This document shows positions 11,677 through 20,709 of a stretch of 64,000 nt of DNA, piece by piece; position 1 is the first letter of the stretch, and each line of letters begins with the position of its first letter. Below the pieces are notes generated by a model that made no database searches, was not told the origin of the DNA, and was given only the letters and a program-made list of their open reading frames with translations. Source of the DNA: Tausonia pullulans (taxonomy: Eukaryota > Basidiomycota > Tremellomycetes > Cystofilobasidiales > Mrakiaceae); assembly GCA_951802195.1 (NCBI GenBank), contig OX637628.1:1116001-1180000 (forward strand). Reading direction: 5' to 3'. A program made the translations under genes and the position numbers.

Positions 11677-11756
11677 AATGGTGCCGGGAATTGAACCCGG
11701 GCCTAGTGCATGTTGCGAATGGCAAGCACCAATGATAGCCACTTCACCACACCATT
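11677..11756 (-). tRNA. tRNA-Gly (GCC) with 9-nt intron
   Basis: On the minus strand the acceptor stem AATGGTG pairs fully with CACCATT. The D stem is GTGA/TCAT. The anticodon stem GGTGC/GCACT surrounds a loop that reads TTGCCA, then nine extra bases (plus 11711-11719), then T. This matches a canonical intron after position 37 with anticodon GCC. The T arm is CCGGG-TTCAATT-CCCGG, giving a good B box. The mature length of 71 nt fits tRNA-Gly. LINE-derived sequence begins about 74 bp beyond its 5' end. Confidence 0.88.
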
Positions 11757-11829
11757 GACTGCTCTTGGAGAGATTGAGCTTTGCGGTGTCTCTAGAGGCC
11801 CAAAATAGTTCTCTTCGCCGATTTGTCAG

Positions 11830-12053
11830 GGAGCCACCATCCCGGTGGTTCGACCAACCCCCCCCTCACGGCGCCCATCACGCCGTCCGGCCAACCATCC
11901 CCAGTGGTTCGGCCAACCCTCTTCCCACGGCGCCTCGCCCGACGATCTCGCGCTCGGTCATGTCCGCTCTCCCTCTATCTAGCTACAACTCGCTATCTCT
12001 CATAGGGTTACCTCGTTCTCCACGTATAACTCATGACTTACATACAAAAAAAA
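11830..12053 (+). mobile_element. 5'-truncated retroelement tail ending in poly(A), copy A1
   Basis: Aligns by eye with 63075-62849 on the other strand, including the blocks CGCGCTCGGTCATGTCCGCT, TCTAGCTACAACTCGC and ACGTATAACTCATGACTTA, and ends in A8. The first half holds two diverged copies of a unit of about 60 bp with GGTTCGRCCAACC and CACGGCGCC. A 3' homology block ending in poly(A) with a ragged 5' end is typical of a LINE 3' end or a LINE-dependent SINE. It has no coding capacity. It points away from the adjacent tRNA-Gly gene. Confidence 0.7.
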
Positions 12054-12559
12054 GGAGCCCCTCCCATCCTCCCTCTCTCCAGACGCTTGTCTGCCCGACA
12101 ACGTCGCCGCCGAGGGCGGTCTTCATCTTCCACTGAATCTTTGTAGCCCGGACATGGCGATTCGTCCGAAGGCGGAGGTACAGCAAGATCGCAGCCCTCG
12201 ACCCTGTCATGGACGAGGAGATCCGCAAGATCGCGTCTACGATCCGGCAGACACACTGGCAGTCGAGCACGAGGTGGATGGCTGGCAGTAGCCAGATGGC
12301 TGGTACTGCTGTCGGCGCCGCCATCGATCCCGGGTGAAAAGCAGGTCAGGGGTGGGGACGTATGGTTAGACCATAGATTATAGCCACCGCTCGACATAGC
12401 TGGTCATCTTGATATGTGCTTTTAGATCTCCCCTACCCTGCCCCCTCTTACCTCCTATATCTGTCGTCCCCGATCAGCGCTATTTACCATGGACACTCTA
12501 CCCGTTCTAATGGGCCTATGTCCATACCCACATTTTGCTTTCCTTACACCTCTTCTTTC
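12054..12559. other. Unexplained spacer inside LINE cluster A
   Basis: About 500 bp between two poly(A)-ended tails. No convincing gene. It contains a frame with short helical-looking sequence near 12130-12330 but no family resemblance and no counterpart in cluster B. It may be an older, unrecognised part of the same retroelement. Confidence 0.3.
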
Positions 12560-12662
12560 GTTTTCGCTCTCCCTCTATCTAGCTAACGACTCGCTATCGC
12601 TCGTAGGGTTCCATAGTTCTATACATGTAACTCTTGAATTAGATACAAGAAGAAAAAAAAAA
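12560..12662 (+). mobile_element. Second retroelement tail ending in poly(A), copy A2
   Basis: The last 100 bp repeat the end of copies A1 and B: CGCTCTCCCTCTATCTAGCT, ACTCGCTATCGCTCGTAGGG, a TACATGTAACTCTTGAATTAGATACAA block and an A-rich end. By eye it is about 80% identical to A1, so it is older or from a sister family. Only the 3' end is recognisable. Confidence 0.65.
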
Positions 12663-12687
12663 CTCCACCATCTAGTCATCTGGGCTG

Positions 12688-13834
12688 CCGGACCTGGAAG
12701 AGTATTGATCAGGCCACTGTCTGTCTCCGTGAATATGGGAAAGCCGTGGCGAGCAAACTGAACTACCAAATGTCCAGACCGAGTCGTTCGAGTTCCTGGG
12801 CGCCCCTTATGGGCGTGATGCCAACCCGGATCTCGTATGATCTCTGAACGAACGCCATCAGAACCCAGAAGATGCGCTTGGCCCGTATCCCATTTCACGA
12901 CATCCCGCTTACCACTCGATGCAACACCATCAGCCAGTACATCTACTCGAAGGCGATTTACCTGGACCGCTTCCCACTATGCCCCAAACCCCTCCTCGAC
13001 GACTTTGAGGACACAGCCCACGATACACTCTGGACCTGCGGGCGGCGCGAGCTCGAGAGACTTCGCCTGGAGACCCCGTCCATGAGCATGGCAGGTTCGG
13101 CTTCGTCCTCTCGCTCATTTACCGCCCCCGTCCTGCTCGAGCCCAGTGGACCTAGGACGTCTTCCGACCAGAGGTTCCAGCCTAGACCCGCATCCGGGCC
13201 CGCTTCATCAGCACGATCCGGAGTCAGCCAAACGATCTCACGTATAGATAGCACCATCGTTCGCACGCCAGAGAACCCATGGTGCCTGGTCCGGACGTCA
13301 CTGTCATTTTCCTTCTTCGGATGGGCAGACGGACCTCTCCGCTCTCATCAGCGCCGACTGGAAGCAACGCTGCCGTCAGCTCACGGCCCTTTTCTGAGCC
13401 TCACCTGAGGACTTCGTCCTCGCCCATCACCTCTTCCTCTTCACCCTCCATCCCGGGTGTCACGTCGATCATTGGACAACTCACTCGCGCTCGTCACAAC
13501 GCCTCCACCACCTACATCTTTTGCCTAGGTCGGGCCAAGGGGGAGATTCCTCACCTCCTCGTCGAGTGCTCAGGCGCGCGAAAGATCTGGGCTGCCGCCG
13601 GAGCGTTCGTTTACCCTCCCGCGTCGAGTGAGCCGCCTCTGCTGCGCGACATCGTCTGTCCGCCGGTCGCGGAGCGCTCCCGCCACAACATCCTTTTCAA
13701 CATCATTCATTCTACCGGATCTACCACTTCTGAAAAGCAAGGGATCCATATATGTGGAGGAGATTAGAGAAATCGGGGCCGGTGACATCGCCGAGGTTGC
13801 TCTGGCTGGTTGGAGAACGTTCCAGATTCCATAG
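12688..13834 (+). mobile_element. Non-LTR retrotransposon (LINE) fragment, copy A
   Basis: Broken coding sequence from the region after the reverse-transcriptase core to near the C-terminus. Seen: CLREYGKAVASKLNYQM, then ESFEFLGAPYGRDANPDLV (the post-RT F-LG-P block), then after a frame change IPLTTRCNTISQYIYSKAIY with FPLCPKPLLDDFE (the thumb-like block of LINE proteins). A C-terminal segment follows with ARHNASTTYIFCLG, HLLVECSGARKIW and ERSRHNILFNIIHS, resembling the CCHC-type end of LINE ORF2. At least two frame changes and a stop break it. Compared with copy B it lacks about 63 bp after NYQM. It is 5'-truncated with no RT catalytic core. Confidence 0.75.
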
Positions 13835-15001
13835 TGTGCACGGTAGGGTCGCGTGCGGGCAGAGAGAAGGCGTGTAGGGCGGCTGAGGTAGGCTGGGGTC
13901 TGGGTCCCTGGCTGGTTCGGTGGTGGTGCTGATCCCGGTGCTGGGCTGGGTGTTCTGGCCGTGACGGGGCTCCTGTCAGAATCTCGCGGACTCGCCACCT
14001 CGGCTCCGCGCTTTTAGCATCTCCTTTGCTCGCTCGGCTCCCATATATTCGGCCTCTCTTCAGCCACACTGTCCCAAACTCTTTCTTCTCTTACCCTTAG
14101 TGCAGCATAAAACGCTACGTTCATCGTAAAATGTTACTCTACACTCTGATTCTCACCTGGATTCGATTAACCTGCCCAAGACCTTAAGCGAGCCCGGGCC
14201 ACTACCAGCACTTCAGTTCCACTCCGCCACCTATGGCCCTCTTCTCACCCATCCTCCCCCGCCCTTGACCTTCGGGTCAGTCCTAACATGGATGACCGTG
14301 GAGATGCACGCCTGGTGTTTTTCTTGTCTCATTTCCTTCCTCCACCGTCCATGCGCGAACGCGCTCTTTCTTCCTCCCTTCCATTCCCTCTGGTTGACCA
14401 TGGTCGTTCTACTTACAATTGGCTGTTGATTCGATGATTAGAGTACGAAAATAGGAAGAATGAAGCGTCCGCACGCTATCACTCTTCGGTCCCCAATGCT
14501 GAAATGTTTGAAGAGTCCAGGCAAATATTAGAGTCAGGTGTCCATCTCCTGGACCGCGTCGGTATGCGCTAAACAAGCGGCGTCCGGTCGGCGCTTCCGC
14601 AAGCAGAACTAAGACTCGACTAGAGGCGGCCGCCGTCGCAGAGGGGGGAGTCACTCGATTGTTCGCGTCCGACCCGCCAAATCTTGAGGGTTCTTCTCGC
14701 TTATCCTGCGAGATCGTGGTCGCTCCTATCATGGATACAGTTAGAACTACACACAAACACATATCCCCCCCTTCTTTCCCACCCCTTTTTTCTCCCTCCC
14801 TCTTCCCATCTAACGCCGCGAGGCCAAGAGACGAGAGGCGCCAAGCCGCTTTAGGGCGTCGTCGTCGTCCGCCGCCGCGCGCGTTCTTGTCTTGGAAGTT
14901 CGGGGCACGCCTCCCTCGTCACGGACGCCTCTCGTGCTCCTCCCCTTCCTCTAGCCTTATCATGCGTGTATCTTGGGTGTTACTGGCTGGCGAGAGACGA
15001 T
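13835..15001. other. Gene-poor region after LINE cluster A
   Basis: No recognisable gene. Probable LINE-flanking remnant to about 14100, then ordinary low-complexity sequence. The part from about 14800 to 15001 is probably the 3' UTR of the small minus-strand gene that follows. A frame on the minus strand from 14762 has no family resemblance and is not called. Confidence 0.3.
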
Positions 15002-15252
15002 TTACTGCCGGCGAGAAAGGCCCCATCGGGAGGCCCAGTGAGCGTGCTGACGGGCGCGCTCGTCGTCCTGCGGGGACGGAGCCGAAGGAGAATTGGAGGA
15101 GGCTGACGTCGACGACGGGCTGCTGGAAAGATAGAGGGAGGTCCGAGTCAGAATGGGTGGCTCTCAGAAGGAGATAAGGAAGGACACCAGTCTGCTACTC
15201 ACTTGACCGAGGAAGCAAGGGAGGAGGACTCGAAGGCAGTGGAGGGAGACAT
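15002..15252 (-). CDS. Small 56-residue protein, two exons
   Basis: Not recognised. The ATG at 15252 starts exon 1 (15252-15203), which ends at a perfect GTGAGT donor. A TTTCCAG acceptor starts exon 2 (15122-15002). The junction keeps phase (AA|C = Asn) and gives a 56-residue protein. The first two thirds are Ser/Ala/Pro-rich. The end, PQDDERARQHAHWASRWGLSRRQ in two parts, reads as a charged amphipathic helix. Support is the ideal splice signals plus a sensible ending; a chance model is possible. It lies divergent from PI31 with 650 bp between starts. Confidence 0.35.
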
Positions 15253-15900
15253 GGCTGACAGGAGAGGATGAGACGGGGGTTTTCGGGGGTTTGAAGAATG
15301 AATGTGTAGGTAGGGGTTGAGAGGTGCGGCGAGAGGCTGGCTGAACCGAGTGGGTAGACGAGGGGTAATCTTATTGGTTGAGAAGAGGTTGGTTGTGGTT
15401 GGGAGGCAACCGAGTCAGCCACGCCGAAGCAAGAAGATCAGTTCTGGCAAAGCTGTCAGCAGGTGCCGGGCAGGCCGACCGACTACACGCGCGTGCGTGC
15501 GGCCGGTCCGTCGGTCCTTACCCCGCCGGCAACTCGCGAGGGAACAGGACGTGAGCAAACCAGGGTGACTCAGGCCGAGACTCCCCGGAAAGACACCAAG
15601 GAAACGGCGCTCTCAAGCGAAGGAGGAATCAGCAGCCTTAGTCAGTCTCCAGGCCCTTGTCGACACGAGGAGGGAGAGGGGGAAAGTGGCGAACCGGACC
15701 ATCAGGAGGATGCATTTAAGTGTGAAAATAAGAGGGTGAGATGAAGTAGAAACAGACGGCTGCGCGCACGTACGCATGAAGCTCGCCGAACGCATGACGT
15801 GGCCCAGCGAGTTAAGCGACGAAGGGAGCAGCCCGCGTCCATCCACACTGCCCGCCGACACATCGTCCACCCATCCACTCACTCCTCTTCACCTCACCAT
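15253..15900. promoter_or_regulatory. Divergent upstream region of the small gene and PI31
   Basis: No gene is supported. It contains a CACACTGCCC-CATCG-type pyrimidine/ACA context just upstream of the 15901 ATG. It is presumed to hold promoters for both flanking genes. Confidence 0.3.
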
Positions 15901-17282
15901 GACCCCCCCTATCTCACCCAAAGAACTGCTCTCCCGCCTTCCATCACTCCTCCCGCCGACGGACCCCAAGCTCGCCTCGCCGGGGGCCGCGCTCGCCGCG
16001 CTCCTCCACACACTCCATGTCGTCCTCGGCTTCCGGTTTGCGGCCTCCTCGGCGTACACAAACTACGAGGTCCTCTCGGAGGGATGGTGGGCGGAGAACA
16101 ACACCTGGACGGGCGAGTACAGGCATGATCGGAGCGGCATGAAGTGGCTCGTCCGGGTTGGCGTCCTTGGAGGGAGGGGCATGGTCGATGTCCTCGCGGT
16201 AGAGGTGCGCGCACACGCGTCGTCCTCCACTCTCCACCCTCGCCAATGTCTCTCGATCATTCTCTGATTCATCACTACTTTCGCTTCCAGGATGATAAGC
16301 CTAAGTCGCTCTCCGTTCAGCTCGCTTCCCACTTTGCCCCCTCCTCGGCTTTCCCCGTCGAAGTCCCCGTCCCCATCCACCCAACGTCGCCGGCTGAGAC
16401 GTTCTCTCCAGACCCGCCGACGAAAGAGCTCATCGAGGTCTACGTCTCAGAGAGCAAGCTCCAAGAGCTCATTGATCTCTACAAGAAAGAAATTCTCCTC
16501 CGGTTTGTTCCAGATCTCATCAAGGAGGGGTACCAGACCGAGTTCGTCATCATCCTTGCCACCAGTTGTCGTCGATGGGAAGCTGGCTGATTTGCTTCGA
16601 ACTCAGGTCCTCTCGCTCCCTTGAGGAGCCCAACAACAATGATGGTGGCCGTGTTCAGGTGAACCCGCCCGGTCACGGAGGGAGTGGACGCCGTGACGAC
16701 GGCCCTGCGGCTGCCGGCATACCAACTTTTGTCGGCTCCAACTAGTTCGTGCCCATCTCCCTCTGCCCCACTTCTCACCTCTGTGCTGACCTCCAAACAT
16801 TGTCTAGCCCCGGCCGCTTTCCCTCTGGCCTCGGTTCTGCTGATCTTGATCCCCTCGCCGCCTCGCCCAATGCTTTCCGCCCGCCGTCTCTCTTCCCCGG
16901 TCAGGCGCAGCCGAGCTTCCCGAATCCGCAAGGCGGGATGTTCATGGATCCTTCTCAGTTCACTCGACCTTCCCCCGGCGGCGGTGGCGGCATCCCAGGC
17001 TTTCCAGGCCATATCCCCGGAGCTCGGTTTGACCCTGTCGGACCGTTCGCCCCCCCCGGTGGAGGTGGAGGCGGGTTCCACCCTCATGGTGGATCCGGTG
17101 GGATCGGCGGGGCTGATCCGGATTGGGACGAGTTTGCGCCACCTGGGATGAATAGCGGGGATATGGGGGTGAGGTTCCCGGGGCAGTATGGTGGTGGGAA
17201 CAATGCTGGTAGGGGAGGAGGGCGAGGGATGGGAGGAGGGTTCGGTGGTGCGGGTCCATTTGGAGGGGGAGGATATGCTTGA
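15901..17282 (+). CDS. Proteasome regulator PI31 (Fub1-type)
   Basis: Binds the 20S proteasome and modulates its activity and assembly in cytosol and nucleus. Exon 1 gives the N-terminal FP (Fbxo7/PI31) domain: HTLHVVLGFRFAA, LSEGWW, then WTGEYRHDRSGMKWLVRV. Exon 2 starts DDKPKSLSV and includes TKELIEVYVSESKLQELID and YKKEILLRFVPDLI. The short exon SSRSLEEPNNNDGG joins in phase (GA|G). A CTAG acceptor leads to YPGRFPSGLGSADLDPLA and FDPVGPF, the Pro/Gly-rich PI31 C-terminal signature, then ADPDWDEFAPPG. All three introns keep frame. The Gly-rich tail is longer than usual. Ends at the TGA at 17280-17282. Confidence 0.87.
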
Positions 17283-17420
17283 GGGGAATGGGGCGTGAAA
17301 GGGCGGGGGGGGGCTTGTTTCCGGCGTGCTTGGCCTTTGAATACATGACATGTCACTTGTTTTATCGTGGTGTTTGGAGTTTCAGAGCAAGAAGTGAGGG
17401 AGGACACGGAGCCATTGGGG

Positions 17421-17444
17421 GGCTGCACCCTGCCGGGTGCAGCC
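17421..17444. repeat. Perfect 10-bp hairpin in PI31 3' flank
   Basis: GGCTGCACCC, loop TGCC, then GGGTGCAGCC: a perfect stem of ten, nine of its pairs beyond the first being mostly GC, about 140 bp past the PI31 stop. It may mark the transcript 3' end or be chance. It is not followed by a U run. Confidence 0.6.
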
Positions 17445-17816
17445 TCCGTCTCCACGTGTTTTGCAACTTGGGCGGTCTGTCTCTCGGACGGGAGACAATT
17501 CCTAACCCAGACGGCCTAGTCCTAGTCGAGCTATTAGGTCGCCAAGGAAGAACGCACGAGAGGGATTCGATCGCGGGAGCCTCCTTGCAAGCAACGGCCT
17601 CTTAATGTTCTTGTTCGGCCCATCTGGAGCTCTCTCAATTCAGATGGTAGGCTTTTATGGGGTTTAGAGAACATCTGCGGTGTGGTGTTCGCCGAGGATC
17701 TTGGGGAGAGAACGGAGGGGCGGAACGACTGCGGCGAGTCGCGATGGCACGCGCAGCAGTGTGAGGGATCTAGGGCCAAGGAGAGTGCATACAAAAGAAA
17801 GCGAAGATACAGAAAA
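17445..17816. other. Convergent gap with tRNA-like patch
   Basis: Lies between the end of PI31 and the end of the transporter. The piece 17550-17610 has a GGGATTCGATC core that recalls a reverse-strand T arm, but the arms do not pair, so no tRNA is called. Otherwise nothing is seen. Confidence 0.35.
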
Positions 17817-19999
17817 TCAAACAGAATTGGAGTTGTCACTGCACGAGAAGGGTTTTCCATTTCCTCCAGACTCGAAGAGATCCTTGATGCTCTTGATGGC
17901 ACCCTGAAGAAAGAGTAGTAAGCGAATGGAGTCAGTCGGGAGTCCACGCCACCACCGAGACTGGGCAGAGGCACTTACGTAAAGACCTCCAACAAGAATG
18001 AACAAGCCAACGACGACCATCATGACGGCGTTGGCGTAGAGGAACTTGTACCGCAAGCTCGTTGGGCCCTCCTTCCGTTTGTGGTCGTGCTGCCAAATCC
18101 AGACAACGCCCCAGAGCGTGATGCAGTACATGGACGCAAAGACGGCTCCGATGAGACCAATGAGCTCGTTGAAGAAGGGGATGACCTCAGCGATGACGAA
18201 GCCGATGGCGGTGATGCCGACGACAGTCGAGAGCCAGGTTATCCAGTGCGTTGGGGTCGAGGACTGGAGGTGCTTTGTGCCGCGGAGAAGGCGGACGAAG
18301 ATAAATTTGGCGGTGCTGTGGGTGACGATCTGAGAGAGAAAAGCTGGTTAGCTTTGCAGGGGGGATTGTCCTTGGACTACAGACTCACGATGGGCCCGGC
18401 AACGAGTCCCGGGATGGCGATGCCGTAGGCGATTTTCTTGATGGTCGGTCCAGCCGACCCGAGGGCGGGCGATGCGACGTACTGGCCAGTGTCTAAAAGG
18501 ACAAGCGGAGTCAGAGAGACATCCAACAGTCCACCACGTATATAGGAGCGCTCACAGAACCAGACAACGACCGAGATGCAGATGTAAAGGAGGATGCACG
18601 TAGTCTGCGCAGTAAGCATCGACCGCGAAAACTTGCGAGGCTCCCGCATCTCAGAGATGACAGAGAGGAAGGCCGGGGTGCCTCCATAGGCGAACAGAAC
18701 GTTGACGACCGAGAGCATGGCCGCAGAGAAGGAAGCGTCACCGTTGAACGCCTTGAGCTGCTTGTCAAAGTCGCCAGTTGGGGGAGCGTCGGCGGGCCGG
18801 TCGATGACGCCGACAGCGATGACCTGGAGGACGCGAGCACGAGCGTTAGTTGCCGAGTGGCGAGATCGGAAACTGAGGGTTCTGGACATACGACGATGAA
18901 GATGGCCGGGAGAATGAAGCAGACCCCGACCCATCCGAGCCATGAGATCTGTTTGAGCGTCCGTGGGGAGGCTCCGATGCCGATAATGAAGGCACCGCAC
19001 ACACTGAAGGCCACCGTGCACGTCGCGTGGCTCGTGATGGCATTGAGGGCAATAGAGCAAGCGAGAATACCAGCGGAGACAATGAAGATCCTGGGGAAGG
19101 CCAGGTATCAGGGAATCGTCTCTCGCCATCGCATACTCTGCTGTATACCGACGGACTCACATGAAGATGGCGTAGGAGGCCGCAAAGATCTCCCGGCCGA
19201 CGACGCCGCCCATGATGTAGCCGATGTCTGATACGGAATGAATCCCTGGGTATTCGAGAGCAAACTGGCCAAGGACATAGTCGCCATACGTCGTGAGGAT
19301 ACCGAGGACGATGATGAGCAGCAAACCGGGCTGGGAAGAAGAGGGAGTCAGTCTTGGGCTTCTCCCTTCCTTGGCTTGTGACAGGAGGATGGCTCTGCGG
19401 TCAGGACTCTCAAATAGGGAGAGACAGCTGAAGTTTGGGTGAGGAACCCCACTTTCACAGCCTCTCCGTACTCCTTTCCGGAAAAGGAAGAGAGGAGATG
19501 GGCACGGCCGCCGTGTCCCAAAGCTAACGCGGCCCATCCTCCCGGCCTATTGAGGAAGAACAGAGATGCTCACCACCAGGCCCACGGTGTTCATGACACT
19601 AGGGAGCGAAAGGACTACGATGCAAGGGGCGAGTAGACATCGACCTGTCAGCTTGCCTCCACCCAAGTTTTAACGCGGGGGAGAGGAAGGGCAGAGCGCG
19701 CGGCATGTCATTTGACCTGACTGAGTCGCCTGCACTTTCTCTTCCTCCCCTTGTATCTGGCAGAGAGATCTCCACGCACCTCCAAGTCCAAACTGCGTCT
19801 TGAGCAAGAGGACCGTCGCTCCAGCCGAGCCAACGCCTCGGAAATCTGGGCCCTCGCCTCCTTCCTCGGCGACAAAGACGTCGTGCGAGACAGCAGCCGC
19901 CCGTACGTCCTTCGCGGAAACACCCAAGCCGCCCTTGGTTTTTGAGCCCTTTTCAACGTCCCCGTCGATGATGGACGTCGCTTTTGAGGATGGTGACAT
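17817..19999 (-). CDS. Amino-acid transporter, AAAP family (N-system Mtr-like)
   Basis: Moves neutral or aromatic amino acids across the plasma or vacuolar membrane, probably by proton symport. The ATG at 19999 starts a polar N-terminus with DVEKG, then DVFVAEEGGEGPDFRGVG, the acidic block that precedes span 1 in fungal Mtr-like proteins, then LLLKTQFGLG. Later exons encode about 11 hydrophobic spans, including LLIIVLGILTTYGDYVLGQF, AGILACSIALNAITSHATC, VNVLFAYGGTPAFLSVISEM, IAYGIAIPGLVAGPIV, WLSTVVGITAIGFVIAEVIPFF and MMVVVGLFILVGGLYV. The end is a short Asp/Ser-rich tail. At least eight short introns. The substrate cannot be read from sequence. Confidence 0.85.
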
Positions 20000-20709
20000 A
20001 TAAGGAGGAGGGGGAGAGGGAAGGGGGAGAAGGGAAGGGAGTGGACGGATAAAACCGAACGGGAACGGGAACGAGACTGGAAAGAGTGGATGTGGTGTGG
20101 TGGTTGCAGGCGAGTCACTGAGGGTCTGACAGCTAAGCTCCTGCCTCGGCCAACGTCAATCAAGCTCTGTCTAACCTATCACCGGATCGGCCGACCTTGT
20201 TCGGTCATTCAGGGAGGCCAATTCCCACGGGAGAAGTGGAGACTCGATATTTCCAAGGGCGAGCCGGAGAATTGGAGAGGATGAGGCTCCGCAGACGAGA
20301 GGCCGCCGGAAGACCGCCGGCCGCAACTGAAACCACTGAGTTCATTTCAACGCCCAAGGAAGCTCTTGGTCCTGGCCATTAGCTTCGGCCGATCCTCTTG
20401 TATCGCTCCCTCGCTTGCTTGACACACTGACTTCAGGAGGAGGGGGATTTATCAAGGACCGAGAATAAGAGCCAAGGACCGAAAGAGGAATGTTGGTAAA
20501 CCTAGAAGCTTGACTGGTTGAGCTTCTCGTCGACCAGACTGGAGGAACAGGTGGAGTTGCAGAGACGGGCTGACATGCGTGTCTTCAGCGATGACGAAGT
20601 GCTCGCTTTAATTCCATTTTCCGCTTTGGGCGGGCCGCGTTTCTCTCTTGCCTCCGCCACCACCACTATTGCCATCATCACCACCCAAAAAAGAAAAAAG
20701 AAAATTCTC
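20000..20709. other. Intergenic gap upstream of the transporter
   Basis: About 700 bp, the promoter side of the transporter and the 3' side of the next minus-strand gene. It is purine/GAGG-rich near the transporter start. No gene is seen. Confidence 0.35.

Noticed and set aside
17550-17610. tRNA-like segment (minus strand) with GATCGAATCCC core and a CTTGCAA loop
   Set aside because: The acceptor and T stems do not pair and the anticodon stem has mismatches; at best a decayed tRNA.
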